From Thauera carbonicopians (GTDB lineage Bacteria; Pseudomonadota; Gammaproteobacteria; Burkholderiales; Rhodocyclaceae): a DNA stretch of 64,000 nucleotides. Shown here one piece after another: positions 50,787 to 60,286 of the stretch (position 1 is the stretch's first letter; every line of letters begins with the position of its first letter). The position numbers and the translations under genes are program-made. Where the stretch lies: positions 1-64,000 of the forward strand of contig NZ_JANUXN010000018.1 in the NCBI RefSeq assembly GCF_025699485.1, given 5' to 3'. The notes under the pieces are model-generated. The model was not told the origin of the DNA. It did not search any database and saw only the letters and a program-made list of their open reading frames with translations.

Positions 50787-50864
50787 CATGTGCCCACCCT
50801 TGTGTGAAAATGGCGGCTGTGCCGGCCCGCCCCGGCAACTTCCGGTTTCACTAGCACGCAGCAG

Positions 50865-52112
50865 ATGAACCATCCATCCCCCAGCAGCACGGCACAGGAC
50901 CCCCTGAAGGCCGCCGACGCGCGCCGGCTGATCCTCGACGGCCTGTCCCCGGTCACCGGCAGCGAACGCGTCGAGCTGCATGCCGCCCTCGGGCGCGTGC
51001 TGGCGCAGGACGTGATCGCCCCGCTCGACGTGCCGATGCACGACAACTCGGCGATGGACGGCTACGCGGTGCGCGCCGAAGACCTGAGGGCCGGCAGCGA
51101 AACCATGCTGGCCGTGGTCGGCAGCGCCCTTGCCGGCCATCCCTTTGCTGCCTGCCTCGGCGCGGGCGAGGCAGTGCGGATCATGACCGGCGCGGTCATC
51201 CCGGACGGCGCCGACACGGTCGTGATGCAGGAAATCGTCCGCCGCGAAGACGACAGGATCTTCATCCCCGCCGGCCAGCAGAAAGGCCGCAACCTGCGGC
51301 GCGCCGGCGAGGATCTCGCTGCCGGCAGCGTCGCCCTGGCCGCCGGCAGACGCTGCGGCCCTGCCGAACTCGGGCTGATCGCCTCGCTCGGCATCGGCGA
51401 GGTCGTGGTGCGCCGCCGCCTGCGCGTCGCTTTCTTCTCGACCGGCGACGAACTGGCCTCGATCGGCCAGCCGCTGGCACCCGGCGCGATCTACGACAGC
51501 AACCGCCACACCCTGTCCGGCGCACTGGCGCGGCTGGGCTGCGAGCTGCTCGACATGGGCATCGTGCCCGACCGGCCCGCCGCGCTCGAAGCCGCTTTCG
51601 CCGAAGCGGCCGGCACCGCCGATGTCGTCATCACCAGCGGCGGCGTCTCGGTCGGCGACGCCGACTTCATCCGCGAGCTGATGGCGCGCATGGGTGAGGT
51701 TTCGTTCTGGAAGCTGGCGATCAAGCCCGGGCGGCCGATGGCCTTCGGCCGCATCGGCGATGCCGTGCTGTTCGGCCTGCCCGGCAACCCGGTGGCGACG
51801 ATGGTGAGCTTCTACCAGTTCGTCCAGGATGCCCTGCTGAGCCTGATGGGCGTGACGCCGCTGCCGCCGGCCGAACGTTTCGCCGTCCGCGCCGACTTCG
51901 CCCTGCGCAAGCCGGCAGGCCGCGTCGAATACCTGCGCGGACGTCTGCTGCGGGACGGCACCGAACCCGGCGTCACGCTGGCCGGCGCCCAGGGCTCGGG
52001 CGTGCTGCGCTCGATGTCCGAGGCCGACTGCCTCATCGTGCTGCCGGAAGACTGCACTTCGGTGCAGGCCGGCGACACCGTCTTCATCCAACCTTTCCAC
52101 GGCCTGGTCTGA
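50865..52112 (+). CDS. moeA: molybdopterin molybdenumtransferase MoeA
   Basis: A 415-residue enzyme that inserts molybdate into adenylated molybdopterin, the product of Mog. [52 protein letters not shown] and [14 protein letters not shown] are diagnostic. The final domain has [14 protein letters not shown]. It would supply cofactor to MsrP among other enzymes. Confidence 0.95.
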   Translation: MNHPSPSSTAQDPLKAADARRLILDGLSPVTGSERVELHAALGRVLAQDVIAPLDVPMHDNSAMDGYAVRAEDLRAGSETMLAVVGSALAGHPFAACLGAGEAVRIMTGAVIPDGADTVVMQEIVRREDDRIFIPAGQQKGRNLRRAGEDLAAGSVALAAGRRCGPAELGLIASLGIGEVVVRRRLRVAFFSTGDELASIGQPLAPGAIYDSNRHTLSGALARLGCELLDMGIVPDRPAALEAAFAEAAGTADVVITSGGVSVGDADFIRELMARMGEVSFWKLAIKPGRPMAFGRIGDAVLFGLPGNPVATMVSFYQFVQDALLSLMGVTPLPPAERFAVRADFALRKPAGRVEYLRGRLLRDGTEPGVTLAGAQGSGVLRSMSEADCLIVLPEDCTSVQAGDTVFIQPFHGLV

Positions 52113-52128
52113 GGACCGGGAAACGAAC

Positions 52129-52791
52129 ATGACCCAGGACGAACTCAAGAAAACCGCCGCCCTCGCCGCACTCGACTACATCGAGGACGGCAGCATCGTC
52201 GGCGTCGGCACCGGCTCGACGGTGAACCACTTCATCGACGGCCTCGCCGGCATGCGCGAGCGCATCCGCGGCGCGGTCTCCAGCTCCGAAGCCAGCTCCA
52301 AGCGGCTCGCCGCCCACGGCATCCCGGTGTTCGATCTCAACGACATCGACAGCATTCCGGTCTATGTCGACGGTGCCGACGAGATCGACGGCGGCTTCGC
52401 CATGATCAAGGGCGGCGGCGGCGCGCTGACGCGCGAAAAGATCGTCGCCGCGGTCGCCCGGCGCTTCATCTGCATCTGCGACGCCAGCAAGCGCGTGCAG
52501 ACACTGGGCCGCTTCCCGCTGCCGGTCGAGGTGATCCCGATGGCGCGCCGCCACGTCGCCTGCGAACTCGCCCGCCTGGGCGGGGAGCCGCGCCTGCGCG
52601 AAGGCTTCGTCACCGACAACGGCAACCTGATCCTCGACGCCCATGGCCTGGCGATCGACGATCCGGTCGGTACCGAGCAGCGCATCAACCAGATCGTCGG
52701 CGTGGTCACCAACGGCCTGTTCGCCGCCCGCGGCGCCGATCTGCTGCTGCTGGCCGGCAGCACCGGCGTGGAGCGCCTGCAGCGCAGCTGA
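52129..52791 (+). CDS. rpiA: ribose-5-phosphate isomerase A
   Basis: A 220-residue enzyme that interconverts ribose 5-phosphate and ribulose 5-phosphate. [16 protein letters not shown] is the phosphate loop, [19 protein letters not shown] carries the catalytic acids, and [18 protein letters not shown] follows. Ribulose 5-phosphate is the substrate of the phosphoribulokinase encoded at 60287. It begins 16 bases after moeA. Confidence 0.96.
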   Translation: MTQDELKKTAALAALDYIEDGSIVGVGTGSTVNHFIDGLAGMRERIRGAVSSSEASSKRLAAHGIPVFDLNDIDSIPVYVDGADEIDGGFAMIKGGGGALTREKIVAAVARRFICICDASKRVQTLGRFPLPVEVIPMARRHVACELARLGGEPRLREGFVTDNGNLILDAHGLAIDDPVGTEQRINQIVGVVTNGLFAARGADLLLLAGSTGVERLQRS

Positions 52792-52871
52792 GGCGACGCT
52801 CGATCGCCGTGTGACATGCAACAAAACCTTAACCTTGCGGTGCTAGCCTGCGTGCTTCCATCGACAGGAAC

Positions 52872-53576
52872 ATGGCGAAGATGACTGGACACACCTACAA
52901 ACAGTTCAGCAGCGAACTGGAAGAAATCCGCAGCGGCGTGCTGCGCATGGGCGGGCTGGTCGAAGCGCAGGCCGCGAACGCACTCGAAGGCCTGCGCACC
53001 GGCAACCTCACCCTTCTCAATCAGGTCATCGAAGGCGACCAGCGCATCAACCTGATGCAGAAGCAGCTCGACGACGCCTGCAACCACATCGTCGCCCTGC
53101 GCCAGCCGACCGCAACGGACATGCGCCTGGTGATGACGGTGATCAGGTCGGTGGCCGATCTCGAGCGCATCGGCGACGAAGCCAAGAAGATCGCCAAGTC
53201 GGCCAAGCGCCTGCATTCGGCCGAATTGAGCTTCGCCCCCCGCATCGACCTGTCGCCTTCGGCCCAGGCTGCGCTGGCGATGCTGCACTCGGCGCTCGAC
53301 GCCTTTGCCCGTGCCGACGCCTCCGCGGCGCCGCGCATCGAGCGCGAGGACGCCGAAGTCGATGCCAGCTTCAAGGCGATCATGCGCCAGTTGATCACCT
53401 ACATGATGGAAGATCCGCGCACGATCACCAGCAGCCTCGAACTGCTGTTCAACGCCAAGGCGATCGAGCGCATCGGCGACCATGCGATGAACATCGCCGA
53501 GTACGTGGTCTTCCTGGCCCAGGGCGAGGACGTGCGCTACAGCAAGTCGGAAGAGGCGCTGCGCAGCGGCAACTGA
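52872..53576 (+). CDS. phoU: phosphate signalling regulator PhoU
   Basis: A 234-residue all-helical protein with two PhoU repeats. The metal-binding E-x-x-x-D motifs appear in SVADLERIGDEAKKIAKSA and KAIERIGDHAMNIAEYVVF. PhoU dampens PhoR signalling when phosphate is plentiful. It is not next to pst genes in this window. I see no convincing Pho box upstream. A strong terminator follows. Confidence 0.95.
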   Translation: MAKMTGHTYKQFSSELEEIRSGVLRMGGLVEAQAANALEGLRTGNLTLLNQVIEGDQRINLMQKQLDDACNHIVALRQPTATDMRLVMTVIRSVADLERIGDEAKKIAKSAKRLHSAELSFAPRIDLSPSAQAALAMLHSALDAFARADASAAPRIEREDAEVDASFKAIMRQLITYMMEDPRTITSSLELLFNAKAIERIGDHAMNIAEYVVFLAQGEDVRYSKSEEALRSGN

Positions 53577-53601
53577 GTAGCCGAAAGGCTGCTCGACAAT
53601 A

Positions 53602-53628
53602 AAAAAGGATGGCCAGGCCATCCTTTTT
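53602..53628 (+). terminator. rho-independent terminator after phoU
   Basis: GGATGGC (53607-53613) pairs with GCCATCC (53617-53623) around CAG; the flanking five A and five T extend the stem. It is symmetrical enough to stop transcription from either side. Confidence 0.88.
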
Positions 53629-53689
53629 CGTATGTGCCGCTTCGCTGCACTCGATGAGTTTCGCTGCGCGCCGGCCACGCGGCCCGGCC

Positions 53690-53770
53690 CATCGGCCACC
53701 GTCCCGCCGGGAACGGCTCTGGTCGGGGGCGCCCAGCCGGGAGCACCGAGTCGGGGGCGCCTAGCCACGA
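53690..53770. repeat. GC-rich intergenic repeat, locus 2
   Basis: Two close copies, TCGGGGGCGCCCAGCC and TCGGGGGCGCCTAGCC, about 30 bases apart, occur between phoU and yggX. They match the core GGGGCGCC-C-GGCC of the units at 38440-38518 and 60121-60212. Confidence 0.5.
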
Positions 53771-53830
53771 ATGCGGCTTTGCTGCCCCCAAAACACTGCT
53801 TTCGCGGCTAAAGCCTACAGGAGAGCTGCG

Positions 53831-54103
53831 TCACTGCGCGGGCGGCACATAGCCGCTCACCTGGTCCGCGCCGCCTTCGAAGAAGTGCTTTTCCATCTGC
53901 TCGGCCAGATACTTGCGCGCGCGCGCATCCATCAGGTTCAGACGGTTCTCGTTGATCAGCATGGTCTGGTACTTGACCCATTGCTGCCACGCTTCCTTCG
54001 ACACGTTGTCGAAGATGCGCTTGCCCAGCGCGCCCGGCACCGGCGGGAAATCCAGCCCTTCCGCCTCACGGCCGAGTTTCACGCAATTCACCATGCGAGC
54101 CAT
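53831..54103 (-). CDS. yggX: YggX-family Fe(II)-trafficking protein
   Basis: A 90-residue protein with the YggX pattern: [39 protein letters not shown] and [17 protein letters not shown]. YggX protects Fe-S proteins from oxidants. The ATG at 54103 has AGAGAGGA upstream. Its promoter lies inside the end of the PAS-GGDEF gene (TAGAAT at 54149-54154). Confidence 0.94.
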   Translation of the reverse strand: MARMVNCVKLGREAEGLDFPPVPGALGKRIFDNVSKEAWQQWVKYQTMLINENRLNLMDARARKYLAEQMEKHFFEGGADQVSGYVPPAQ

Positions 54104-54105
54104 GT

Positions 54106-55551
54106 TCAATCCTCTCTGCTAACGGGTTCATCGGAGCTCGAAGCCGGCATTCTAGCGGATTCACCCCCGCCTCTCGCCGACAGGCTCCAACGATTGCGCC
54201 CTTCTGCCTTCGAGCGGTACATCGCCTCGTCGGCGGCCGCCATCAGGCTTTCCTCGTCACGGCCATGCTCGGGAAACAGGGCGATGCCGATGCTTGCGGT
54301 GACGCCCGTCTTGTGTCCATCGAACTCGAACACCAGATTGCCGATCGACTCGCACAGGCGATTGGCCAGCTCCGACAGGGCCGAAGCCCCGGCATCGGGC
54401 ACCAGGATGGAGAACTCGTCGCCACCGACACGGAAGAACATTTCATTGCGGCGCACCACGCTGCCGACCCGCTCGACGAGCTTCACCAGCACTTCGTCGC
54501 CCGCTTGGTGGCCGAAGGCGTCGTTGATCGGCTTGAAGCCGTCGAGATCGATGCCGAGCAAGCCGACCGAGGTACCGCGCCGCGCGGCGTCGGCCAGCAT
54601 GCGCTCCAGCTCCTCGTGGAAACGGCGCCGGTTGAAGATGTTGGTCAGCGGGTCGCGCTCCGCCATCGAGATCAGCTGTGCCGAGATGCGCCGGGCCTCG
54701 GTCACGTCCTCATAGATCCAGACCCGGCCGATGCGCTGATCCTTGCCCGCCCCGGCCACCACCGCCGAACGGTCGGTGATCACACGTCCATCGGCGAAAC
54801 GGAATTCGTACTCGTCGCTCATCGGCTGCTTGGCGTCCAGCACCTCGGCGATGTGGGCGAAATAGGCCTGGGCATCTTCCAGCAGCGACGCGGCCTTGTT
54901 CTGCAGCGTGCTCTCGCGCATGCCGATCAGGTGCGTATCCTCCGGATAGCCCCAGATTTCGAGCATCGCCCGGTTGTAGTACAACACCCGCCGCTCCTGG
55001 TCCATGAACAGGATGCCCAGCCGGATCAGGTTCAGCAGCGCGGCGAGGCGCTGGCGCTCGTCGTTGCTGCGCAGCAGGTAGTGCTCGCGCAGCGCCTGGG
55101 CGCGGCGAAGCTCGGTGACCGTTTCGAGCAGCTTGTACTCGGTTTCCTTGCGCGACTGGATGTCCTCGGCCGACAACCGCAGGGCGGCCAGCCCCGGCGC
55201 GGCATCCGGCATCGCCCGCCAGTGGGAGGCGACCCAGGCCGCTTCGCCGTCCCGCCGCCTGAGCCGCAGCTCGAAATCCTGCGCCACGCCGTCCACCACC
55301 ATCTGCGTCAGCATGCGGCGGCAGTAGCTGCGGTCCGACTCGTGTACGAGCAGATCCAGCGCGTCCTCGGCCTCCATGCACTCCCGCGGCTCCAGCCCGG
55401 TGACGCGCTCGATCGAGGGGCTGATCCACAGCAGGCGCAGGTCGCGGTCGAACACCGCCTCGATGCCGTGGACACCCTCCGCCACCTGCCGCAGAAGCGC
55501 CAGTTCGACATCGGCCTGCCGCCGCATCGCACGTCTGGGCCAGAGGATCAT
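54106..55551 (-). CDS. PAS-PAS-GGDEF diguanylate cyclase
   Basis: A 481-residue cytoplasmic protein with two PAS domains (about 20-135 and 165-285) and a GGDEF domain (about 300-460). [18 protein letters not shown] and the active site [15 protein letters not shown] are intact. The inhibitory RxxD site is not: the four residues five before GGDEF are RRNE, so feedback inhibition is probably lost. PAS domains suggest sensing of redox or a small ligand. The start overlaps the argA stop by four bases, so it is translated with argA. Confidence 0.88.
   Translation of the reverse strand: MILWPRRAMRRQADVELALLRQVAEGVHGIEAVFDRDLRLLWISPSIERVTGLEPRECMEAEDALDLLVHESDRSYCRRMLTQMVVDGVAQDFELRLRRRDGEAAWVASHWRAMPDAAPGLAALRLSAEDIQSRKETEYKLLETVTELRRAQALREHYLLRSNDERQRLAALLNLIRLGILFMDQERRVLYYNRAMLEIWGYPEDTHLIGMRESTLQNKAASLLEDAQAYFAHIAEVLDAKQPMSDEYEFRFADGRVITDRSAVVAGAGKDQRIGRVWIYEDVTEARRISAQLISMAERDPLTNIFNRRRFHEELERMLADAARRGTSVGLLGIDLDGFKPINDAFGHQAGDEVLVKLVERVGSVVRRNEMFFRVGGDEFSILVPDAGASALSELANRLCESIGNLVFEFDGHKTGVTASIGIALFPEHGRDEESLMAAADEAMYRSKAEGRNRWSLSARGGGESARMPASSSDEPVSRED
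54149..54154 (-). promoter_or_regulatory. -10 element (TAGAAT) for yggX
   Basis: On the minus strand ATCCGCTAGAAT ends here, 46 bases before the yggX start and inside the C-terminal codons of the upstream cyclase gene. The identical 12 bases occur before argA. Confidence 0.4.
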
Positions 55552-56897
55552 AGGAGCTTCACGAATACCTTCGAGCGCCGCTGCAGGTTGTACAGCTCAC
55601 GCTTCTTGCGCGGCAGGGCTTCGGGGCCGATCTCGCTGAAGCCCCGTTCGCGGAACCAGTGCGCGGTGCGCGTCGTCAGCACGAACAGCCGCTCGAGCCG
55701 CTGCACGCGGGCACGGCGCTCGATGCGCTTCAGCAACTGGTCGCCCAGCCCGGCGCGGCGATATTCCGGCGTCACCGCGAGACAGGCGAGTTCGGCGGCA
55801 TTGTCCTCCGAGAACGGGTACAGCGCCGCGCAGCCCACCAGCACGCCATCGTGCTCGACCACGGTGAAACGCTCGATTTCCTGTTCGAGCAGCTCGCGGC
55901 CGCGGCGCACCAGCGTGCCGTCGGCCTCCATCGGCGTGATCAGCGAGACGAGCGCGGCGACGTCGTCGACCGTCGCCTCGCGCAGGCGGAACAAGGGGTC
56001 GCGCGACACCACGGTGCCGACGCCGGCGTGGGTGAAGAACTCGAGCAGCAGCCCGCCGTCCTTGTCGTGATCGATCAGGTGGCAGCGCGCCACGCCGCGG
56101 CGCACCGCGCGGATCGCACACGGCAGGAACAGCCCCAGGTCCTCGGTCAGGCCGTCCCCGCTCGCGAGCCTGGCTTGCGCCTCGTCCGCGGTCACCGATT
56201 CGACCAGGCCGCCGTCGGCATCCAGCAGCCCAGGCGCATCGCACAGGTAGATGAGCTTTTCGGCCTTCACCGCCACCGCCACCGCTTCGGCGACCTCTTC
56301 CATCGCCAGGTTGAAGATTTCCCCCGCGGGCGAGACGCCGAGCGGCGTGATCAGGACCACGTTGTGCTGGTCGAGGTCGGCGTTGATCTCCTCGGCGACG
56401 ATCTTGCGCACCGCGCCGGTGTATTGGTAATCGACGCCATCGACGACGCCGACGGGACGCGCGGTGATGAAGTTGCCGCCGGTCACGCGCATGTAGCTGC
56501 CCGCCATCGGCGTGTTCGGCAGCCCCTGCGACAGCAGCGCCTCGACTTCGAAGCGGGTCACCGCCATCGCTGCCTTCACGCACTCCAGCGCCTCGGCATC
56601 GGTCACCCGCAGGCCGTGGTGGAAACGCGGCTCCAGGCCGCGGCGGGCCAGCTCGACATCGATCTGCGGCCGCGCCCCATGCACCAGCACCAGGCGGATG
56701 CCGAGCGCGGCGAGCAGGTTGCAGTCGTAGGCCAGGCGCTGCGCGCGATCGCCCGCCGCCACTTCGCCGCCGAAGCCGACGACGAAAGTTTTGCCGCGAA
56801 AGGCGTGGATGTAAGGCGCAGCGCCACGCACCCAGGCGACGAACTGGGAAGTGGGGTCGTCGGGCACCGGTACGGCAGAGGTCGTTTCAGCGTTCAC
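55548..56897 (-). CDS. argA: N-acetylglutamate synthase ArgA
   Basis: A 449-residue enzyme for the first step of arginine synthesis. The N-terminal kinase-like domain has FVVGFGGEVAAGDRAQRLAY and VLVHGARPQIDVELARRGLE; the C-terminal GNAT domain has ELACLAVTPEYRRAGLGDQL and WFRERGFSEIGPEALP. The full-length form is feedback inhibited by arginine in the family. A TAGAAT -10 lies about 75 bases upstream. Confidence 0.95.
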   Translation of the reverse strand: MNAETTSAVPVPDDPTSQFVAWVRGAAPYIHAFRGKTFVVGFGGEVAAGDRAQRLAYDCNLLAALGIRLVLVHGARPQIDVELARRGLEPRFHHGLRVTDAEALECVKAAMAVTRFEVEALLSQGLPNTPMAGSYMRVTGGNFITARPVGVVDGVDYQYTGAVRKIVAEEINADLDQHNVVLITPLGVSPAGEIFNLAMEEVAEAVAVAVKAEKLIYLCDAPGLLDADGGLVESVTADEAQARLASGDGLTEDLGLFLPCAIRAVRRGVARCHLIDHDKDGGLLLEFFTHAGVGTVVSRDPLFRLREATVDDVAALVSLITPMEADGTLVRRGRELLEQEIERFTVVEHDGVLVGCAALYPFSEDNAAELACLAVTPEYRRAGLGDQLLKRIERRARVQRLERLFVLTTRTAHWFRERGFSEIGPEALPRKKRELYNLQRRSKVFVKLL

Positions 56898-56968
56898 GCA
56901 GTCACCGCGGCAGAAGCCGGACCAGCGGCATGCGAAGCCACCGAACCGACGGAATTTCGGATGGCGGG

Positions 56969-56974
56969 ATTCTA
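56969..56974 (-). promoter_or_regulatory. -10 element (TAGAAT) for argA
   Basis: The minus strand reads ATCCGCTAGAAT, the same 12 bases as before yggX. It lies 72 bases before the argA ATG. No good -35 is seen. Confidence 0.35.
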
Positions 56975-57011
56975 GCGGATGCGTGCGCGCGGCGACATCG
57001 CCACGCCCAAA

Positions 57012-58499
57012 TCAGGCCAGCTCCGCTTCGATGCGCTCACAAATCGTGCGCAGAACCTTGATCCGGGCAAAATATTTGTTCTCCGCCTCGACCAAGATCC
57101 AGGGCGCGCGCTCGGTACTGGTGCGATCGACCATGTCGCACACGGCACGGACGTAGTCGTCCCACTTCTCGCGATTGCGCCAGTCTTCCGCGGTGATCTT
57201 GAAGCGTTTGTGCGGCTCGGCCTCGCGCGCTTCGAAACGCGCCAGCTGTTCATCCTTGCCGATCGCCAGCCAGAACTTGATCACGATGATGCCGGCGTCG
57301 GCGAGTTGGTCCTCGAAGTCGTTGATCTCGGCGTAGGCCCGCATCCAGTCGGCTTCCGAGCAGAAGCCCTCGACCCGCTCGACCAGCACCCGGCCGTACC
57401 ACGAACGGTCGAACACGACGGTCTTGCCGCGCGCCGGCAGGTGGCGCCAGAAGCGCCACAGATAGGGCTGCGCGCACTCCTCCTCGGTCGGCGCCGAAAC
57501 CGGCACCACGCTGTACTGGCGGATGTCCAGCGCCGCGGTGACACGGCGGATGGCACCGCCCTTGCCGGCGGCGTCCACGCCTTCGAACACGAGCGCCAGC
57601 GCATGCCTGCTGCGGAACGCCGCCTCGCGCGTCAGCAGCGCCAGCCGGCCCTGGAGATTTTCGAGTGCCTCTTCGTATTCCTTCTTGCCCATTTCCCGGC
57701 GCAGCACCAGGCTGTCGAGCAGGTTGCGCCGGTCGATGAACGGCGGCAGCGGCGGTGCCAGCTGGCGCGGCGCGTGCTTGCGGCAGGCGGCCTCGAGGCG
57801 CTTCTGCAACGCCGCGAGCAGCGTGCGGCCGACGAACAGCGCACGGAAGCGCGGATCGCTGCCATCGACGATCATCCACGGCGCATTGCCGGTACTGGTC
57901 TGGCGCAGCGCGCGTGCGGCGACGTCGCGATAGCGCGCGTACTGCCGGTAGAAATGCCAGTCGCGCTCGGTGACGCGCCAGCGCGTGCGCGGATCCTTTT
58001 CCAGTTCGCGCAGGCGCTTCTTCTGCCCGCTCTTCGGCAGGTGGAACCAGAACTTGACCAGCAGCACGCCTTCCTGCGTCAGCATGTCCTCGAAACGGCG
58101 GATCTCGCCGAGGCGCTGCTCGAAGCGGGCCTTGCTGCCGATGCGCCCGACCCGGTCGCGGATCGGCTGCGAATACCAGTTGTTGAACATCACGCCGATC
58201 TTGCCGCGCGGCGGCAGCGCCCGCCAGAAACGCCACATGAACGGACGCTCGCTCTCCTCGGCGGTCGGCTGGTCGAAGGCCCAGCCTTCGATGTGGCGCG
58301 AATCCATCCACTCGTCGAGCAGGTTCATGGTCTCGCCCTTGCCCGCGCCGTCGATGCCGTTGATCAGCACGACGACGGCGAACTGCTTCAGCTCGAGGAT
58401 TTCGTACTGGGCATCGAGCAAGGCCATGCGCAGCGGCGGCACGGCGGTCTCGTACTCTTCCTTGTCGGTCCTGTGGCCGAGCTCCGCGGTTTCGAACAT
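57012..58499 (-). CDS. pap: polyphosphate:AMP phosphotransferase (tandem PPK2)
   Basis: A 495-residue enzyme that phosphorylates AMP with polyphosphate. Two PPK2 domains lie in tandem. The first has the Walker A GIDGAGKGE (about 48-56), and the second GVDAAGKGGAIRR with DRSWYGRVLVERVEGF. The N-terminal copy has NNWYSQPIRDRV in place of the usual DRSWYxR, so it is probably the inactive one, as described for this class of enzyme. The ATG at 58499 is chosen. Confidence 0.92.
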   Translation of the reverse strand: MFETAELGHRTDKEEYETAVPPLRMALLDAQYEILELKQFAVVVLINGIDGAGKGETMNLLDEWMDSRHIEGWAFDQPTAEESERPFMWRFWRALPPRGKIGVMFNNWYSQPIRDRVGRIGSKARFEQRLGEIRRFEDMLTQEGVLLVKFWFHLPKSGQKKRLRELEKDPRTRWRVTERDWHFYRQYARYRDVAARALRQTSTGNAPWMIVDGSDPRFRALFVGRTLLAALQKRLEAACRKHAPRQLAPPLPPFIDRRNLLDSLVLRREMGKKEYEEALENLQGRLALLTREAAFRSRHALALVFEGVDAAGKGGAIRRVTAALDIRQYSVVPVSAPTEEECAQPYLWRFWRHLPARGKTVVFDRSWYGRVLVERVEGFCSEADWMRAYAEINDFEDQLADAGIIVIKFWLAIGKDEQLARFEAREAEPHKRFKITAEDWRNREKWDDYVRAVCDMVDRTSTERAPWILVEAENKYFARIKVLRTICERIEAELA

Positions 58500-58536
58500 C
58501 CCATCCTCCCGTCCTTGCAGCACCGCATGGGTCCAG

Positions 58537-59259
58537 TCAGAAATCTCCCCAGCGCGCCTGCAGTACCGCCAGCGCCGCCAGTCCCGCGGTTTCGGTCCGC
58601 AGCACCCGCGGTCCCAGCGTCACCCGCCGCACGCCTGCCGCATCGCAGGCAGCAAGCTCGCCTTCGGTCCAGCCGCCTTCGGGGCCGACCAGCACATGCA
58701 CGTCCCCCTCCGGCCGCTCGCCCGCCGGCAAACCGTCGCTCCCCCCCGGCGCCAGCACCCAGGCAGCCTGCCCACGCACGGCAGCGAGCCATTGCAGCAG
58801 CGGCCGGATCGGCGCCACTTCCGGAATACGGTTGCGCCCGCTCTGCTCGCAGGCGGACACCGCCACCTGCTGCCAGTGGACGCGCCGCTTGTCCGCACGT
58901 TCGCCCGCCAGCCGCAGCACCGAACGCTCGGCCTGCACCGGCTGGATCGCCGCCGCCCCCAGCTCCACCGCCTTCTGCACCACCCAGTCCATCTTGTCGC
59001 CCGCCGCCAGCGCCTGCACCAGCACCACACGCAAGGGAGATTCGCGATCGAACGGACGCCGCTCGCCGAGCACGGCAAAACCGGCCTTGCCACGCACCAC
59101 CAGGCGGGCCTCGACTTCGCCGCCTTCGCCGTCGAACAGCACCAGCGGCTCGCCGTCGCGCAGGCGCAGCACGCGCAGCGCGTGATGGGCGAGATCGTCG
59201 GGCAGCGCAACTTCGCCACCATCGGGCAGACGAGCCGGGAAATGGAAACGTGAAATCAT
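58537..59259 (-). CDS. rsmE: 16S rRNA (uracil(1498)-N3)-methyltransferase RsmE
   Basis: A 240-residue SPOUT methyltransferase. DDLAHHALRVLRLRDGEPL forms the PUA-like N-terminal region, VVQKAVELGAAAIQPVQAER and HVLVGPEGGWTEGELAACD plus LGPRVLRTETA form the knot. A perfect TATAAT lies 7 bases before the ATG at 59259, so the mRNA may be leaderless. Confidence 0.94.
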   Translation of the reverse strand: MISRFHFPARLPDGGEVALPDDLAHHALRVLRLRDGEPLVLFDGEGGEVEARLVVRGKAGFAVLGERRPFDRESPLRVVLVQALAAGDKMDWVVQKAVELGAAAIQPVQAERSVLRLAGERADKRRVHWQQVAVSACEQSGRNRIPEVAPIRPLLQWLAAVRGQAAWVLAPGGSDGLPAGERPEGDVHVLVGPEGGWTEGELAACDAAGVRRVTLGPRVLRTETAGLAALAVLQARWGDF

Positions 59260-59265
59260 CGTAAG

Positions 59266-59271
59266 ATTATA
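59266..59271 (-). promoter_or_regulatory. -10 element (TATAAT) for rsmE, near-leaderless
   Basis: TATAAT on the minus strand would start transcription at about 59259, which is the A of the ATG. No ribosome site lies before the ATG. Confidence 0.5.
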
Positions 59272-59308
59272 GGCCTCGCATCAAGCAGCCGACCGGCCAG
59301 GAGCCCGC

Positions 59309-60118
59309 ATGCCCACCGCAGCCCAACGCCTCGCCCGTGCCAGAGCCCTCGAATCGCTGGTGCGCGACATCGCGCGCGACGAAATTCTGCCCCGCTACCT
59401 GAAGTCGGCGCGCAACCGCAAACCGGACGGTTCGCTGTTCACCGAGGCCGACCTGGCCTCGCAGCGCTGCTTCAGCGAAGCCTTGCCGAAATTCCTCGCC
59501 GGCGAGGTGCTCGGCGAGGAAATGACCGCCACCGAACAGGCCCACCTGTGGAACGAAGGCGGGCGCGGCCTGTGGTGCATCGACCCGATCGACGGCACGA
59601 CCAACTTTGCCAACGGCATTCCGCTGTTCGCCGTGTCGATCGCCTACCTGATCGACCACGAGCCGGTGCTGGGCGTGGTCTACAACCCGATCACCGACGA
59701 ATCCTTCTATGCCGCGCGCGGCGCCGGCGCCTTTCTCAACGGCACCGAACTGCCGCTGCGCGAAGGTGCGTCCAGCCTGCGCGATGCGGTGGCCGGCGTC
59801 GACTTCAAGCGCATCAGCCATCACCTGGGCGACGAACTGGCGGTGCGTCCGCCCTATTACTCGCAGCGCAACTTCGGCTCCAGCGCGCTGGAATGGTGTT
59901 TCGTCGCCGCCGGCCGGCTGGACGTCTACCTGCATGGCGGCCAGATGCTGTGGGACTACGCCGCCGGCAGGCTGATCCTGGCCGAAGCGGGCGGCGTGGC
60001 CGAAGCGCTGGACGGCGGCTCGCTGATGGCCGGCCCGGCGCTGAAGCGCGGCGTCATCGCCGCCGTCAATCCCAGCCTGTTCACCGAATGGTCTGCATGG
60101 GTGAAGGCGCGATCCTGA
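59309..60118 (+). CDS. inositol monophosphatase family protein
   Basis: A 269-residue phosphatase. Metal-site motifs are GEVLGEE (about 65-71), CIDPIDGTTNFANG with Asp92 and Asp95, and WDYAAGRLILAEAGG. These fit inositol monophosphatase, HisN-type histidinol phosphatase and CysQ relatives. Upstream of prk, but no evidence makes it a fructose bisphosphatase. Confidence 0.85.
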   Translation: MPTAAQRLARARALESLVRDIARDEILPRYLKSARNRKPDGSLFTEADLASQRCFSEALPKFLAGEVLGEEMTATEQAHLWNEGGRGLWCIDPIDGTTNFANGIPLFAVSIAYLIDHEPVLGVVYNPITDESFYAARGAGAFLNGTELPLREGASSLRDAVAGVDFKRISHHLGDELAVRPPYYSQRNFGSSALEWCFVAAGRLDVYLHGGQMLWDYAAGRLILAEAGGVAEALDGGSLMAGPALKRGVIAAVNPSLFTEWSAWVKARS

Positions 60119-60120
60119 GC

Positions 60121-60212
60121 AATGGGCGCCTGGCCAGGGGCGCCCGGCTGAGCAGCAAGCGGCGAGGGCATAGCTGAGCAAAGGGTGTCCGGGCGCCTCC
60201 TCGCCGGGCGCC
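60121..60212. repeat. GC-rich intergenic repeat, locus 3
   Basis: ATGGGCGCCTGGCC is followed at once by AGGGGCGCCCGGCT; a second set (GTGTCCGGGCGCC and GCCGGGCGCCTGCG) lies about 50 bases on, partly inverted. It matches loci 1 and 2 in core sequence and lies between the phosphatase gene and prk. Confidence 0.55.
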
Positions 60213-60242
60213 TGCGATCTGTTCCGTTTTGCTGCACCGCAA

Positions 60243-60248
60243 TATACT
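60243..60248 (+). promoter_or_regulatory. -10 element (TATACT) for prk
   Basis: TATACT lies 39 bases before the prk ATG, giving a leader of about 32 bases with GGAG at 60277-60280. The -35 is weak. No LysR-type (CbbR) site is evident. Confidence 0.4.
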
Positions 60249-60286
60249 AAAGCACGGGCACCAGCTGGTGCGGCGTGGAGACCATC

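Noticed and set aside
52792-52871. Pho box upstream of phoU.
   Set aside because: TGTGACA-like bases occur once but no second direct repeat follows at the required spacing.
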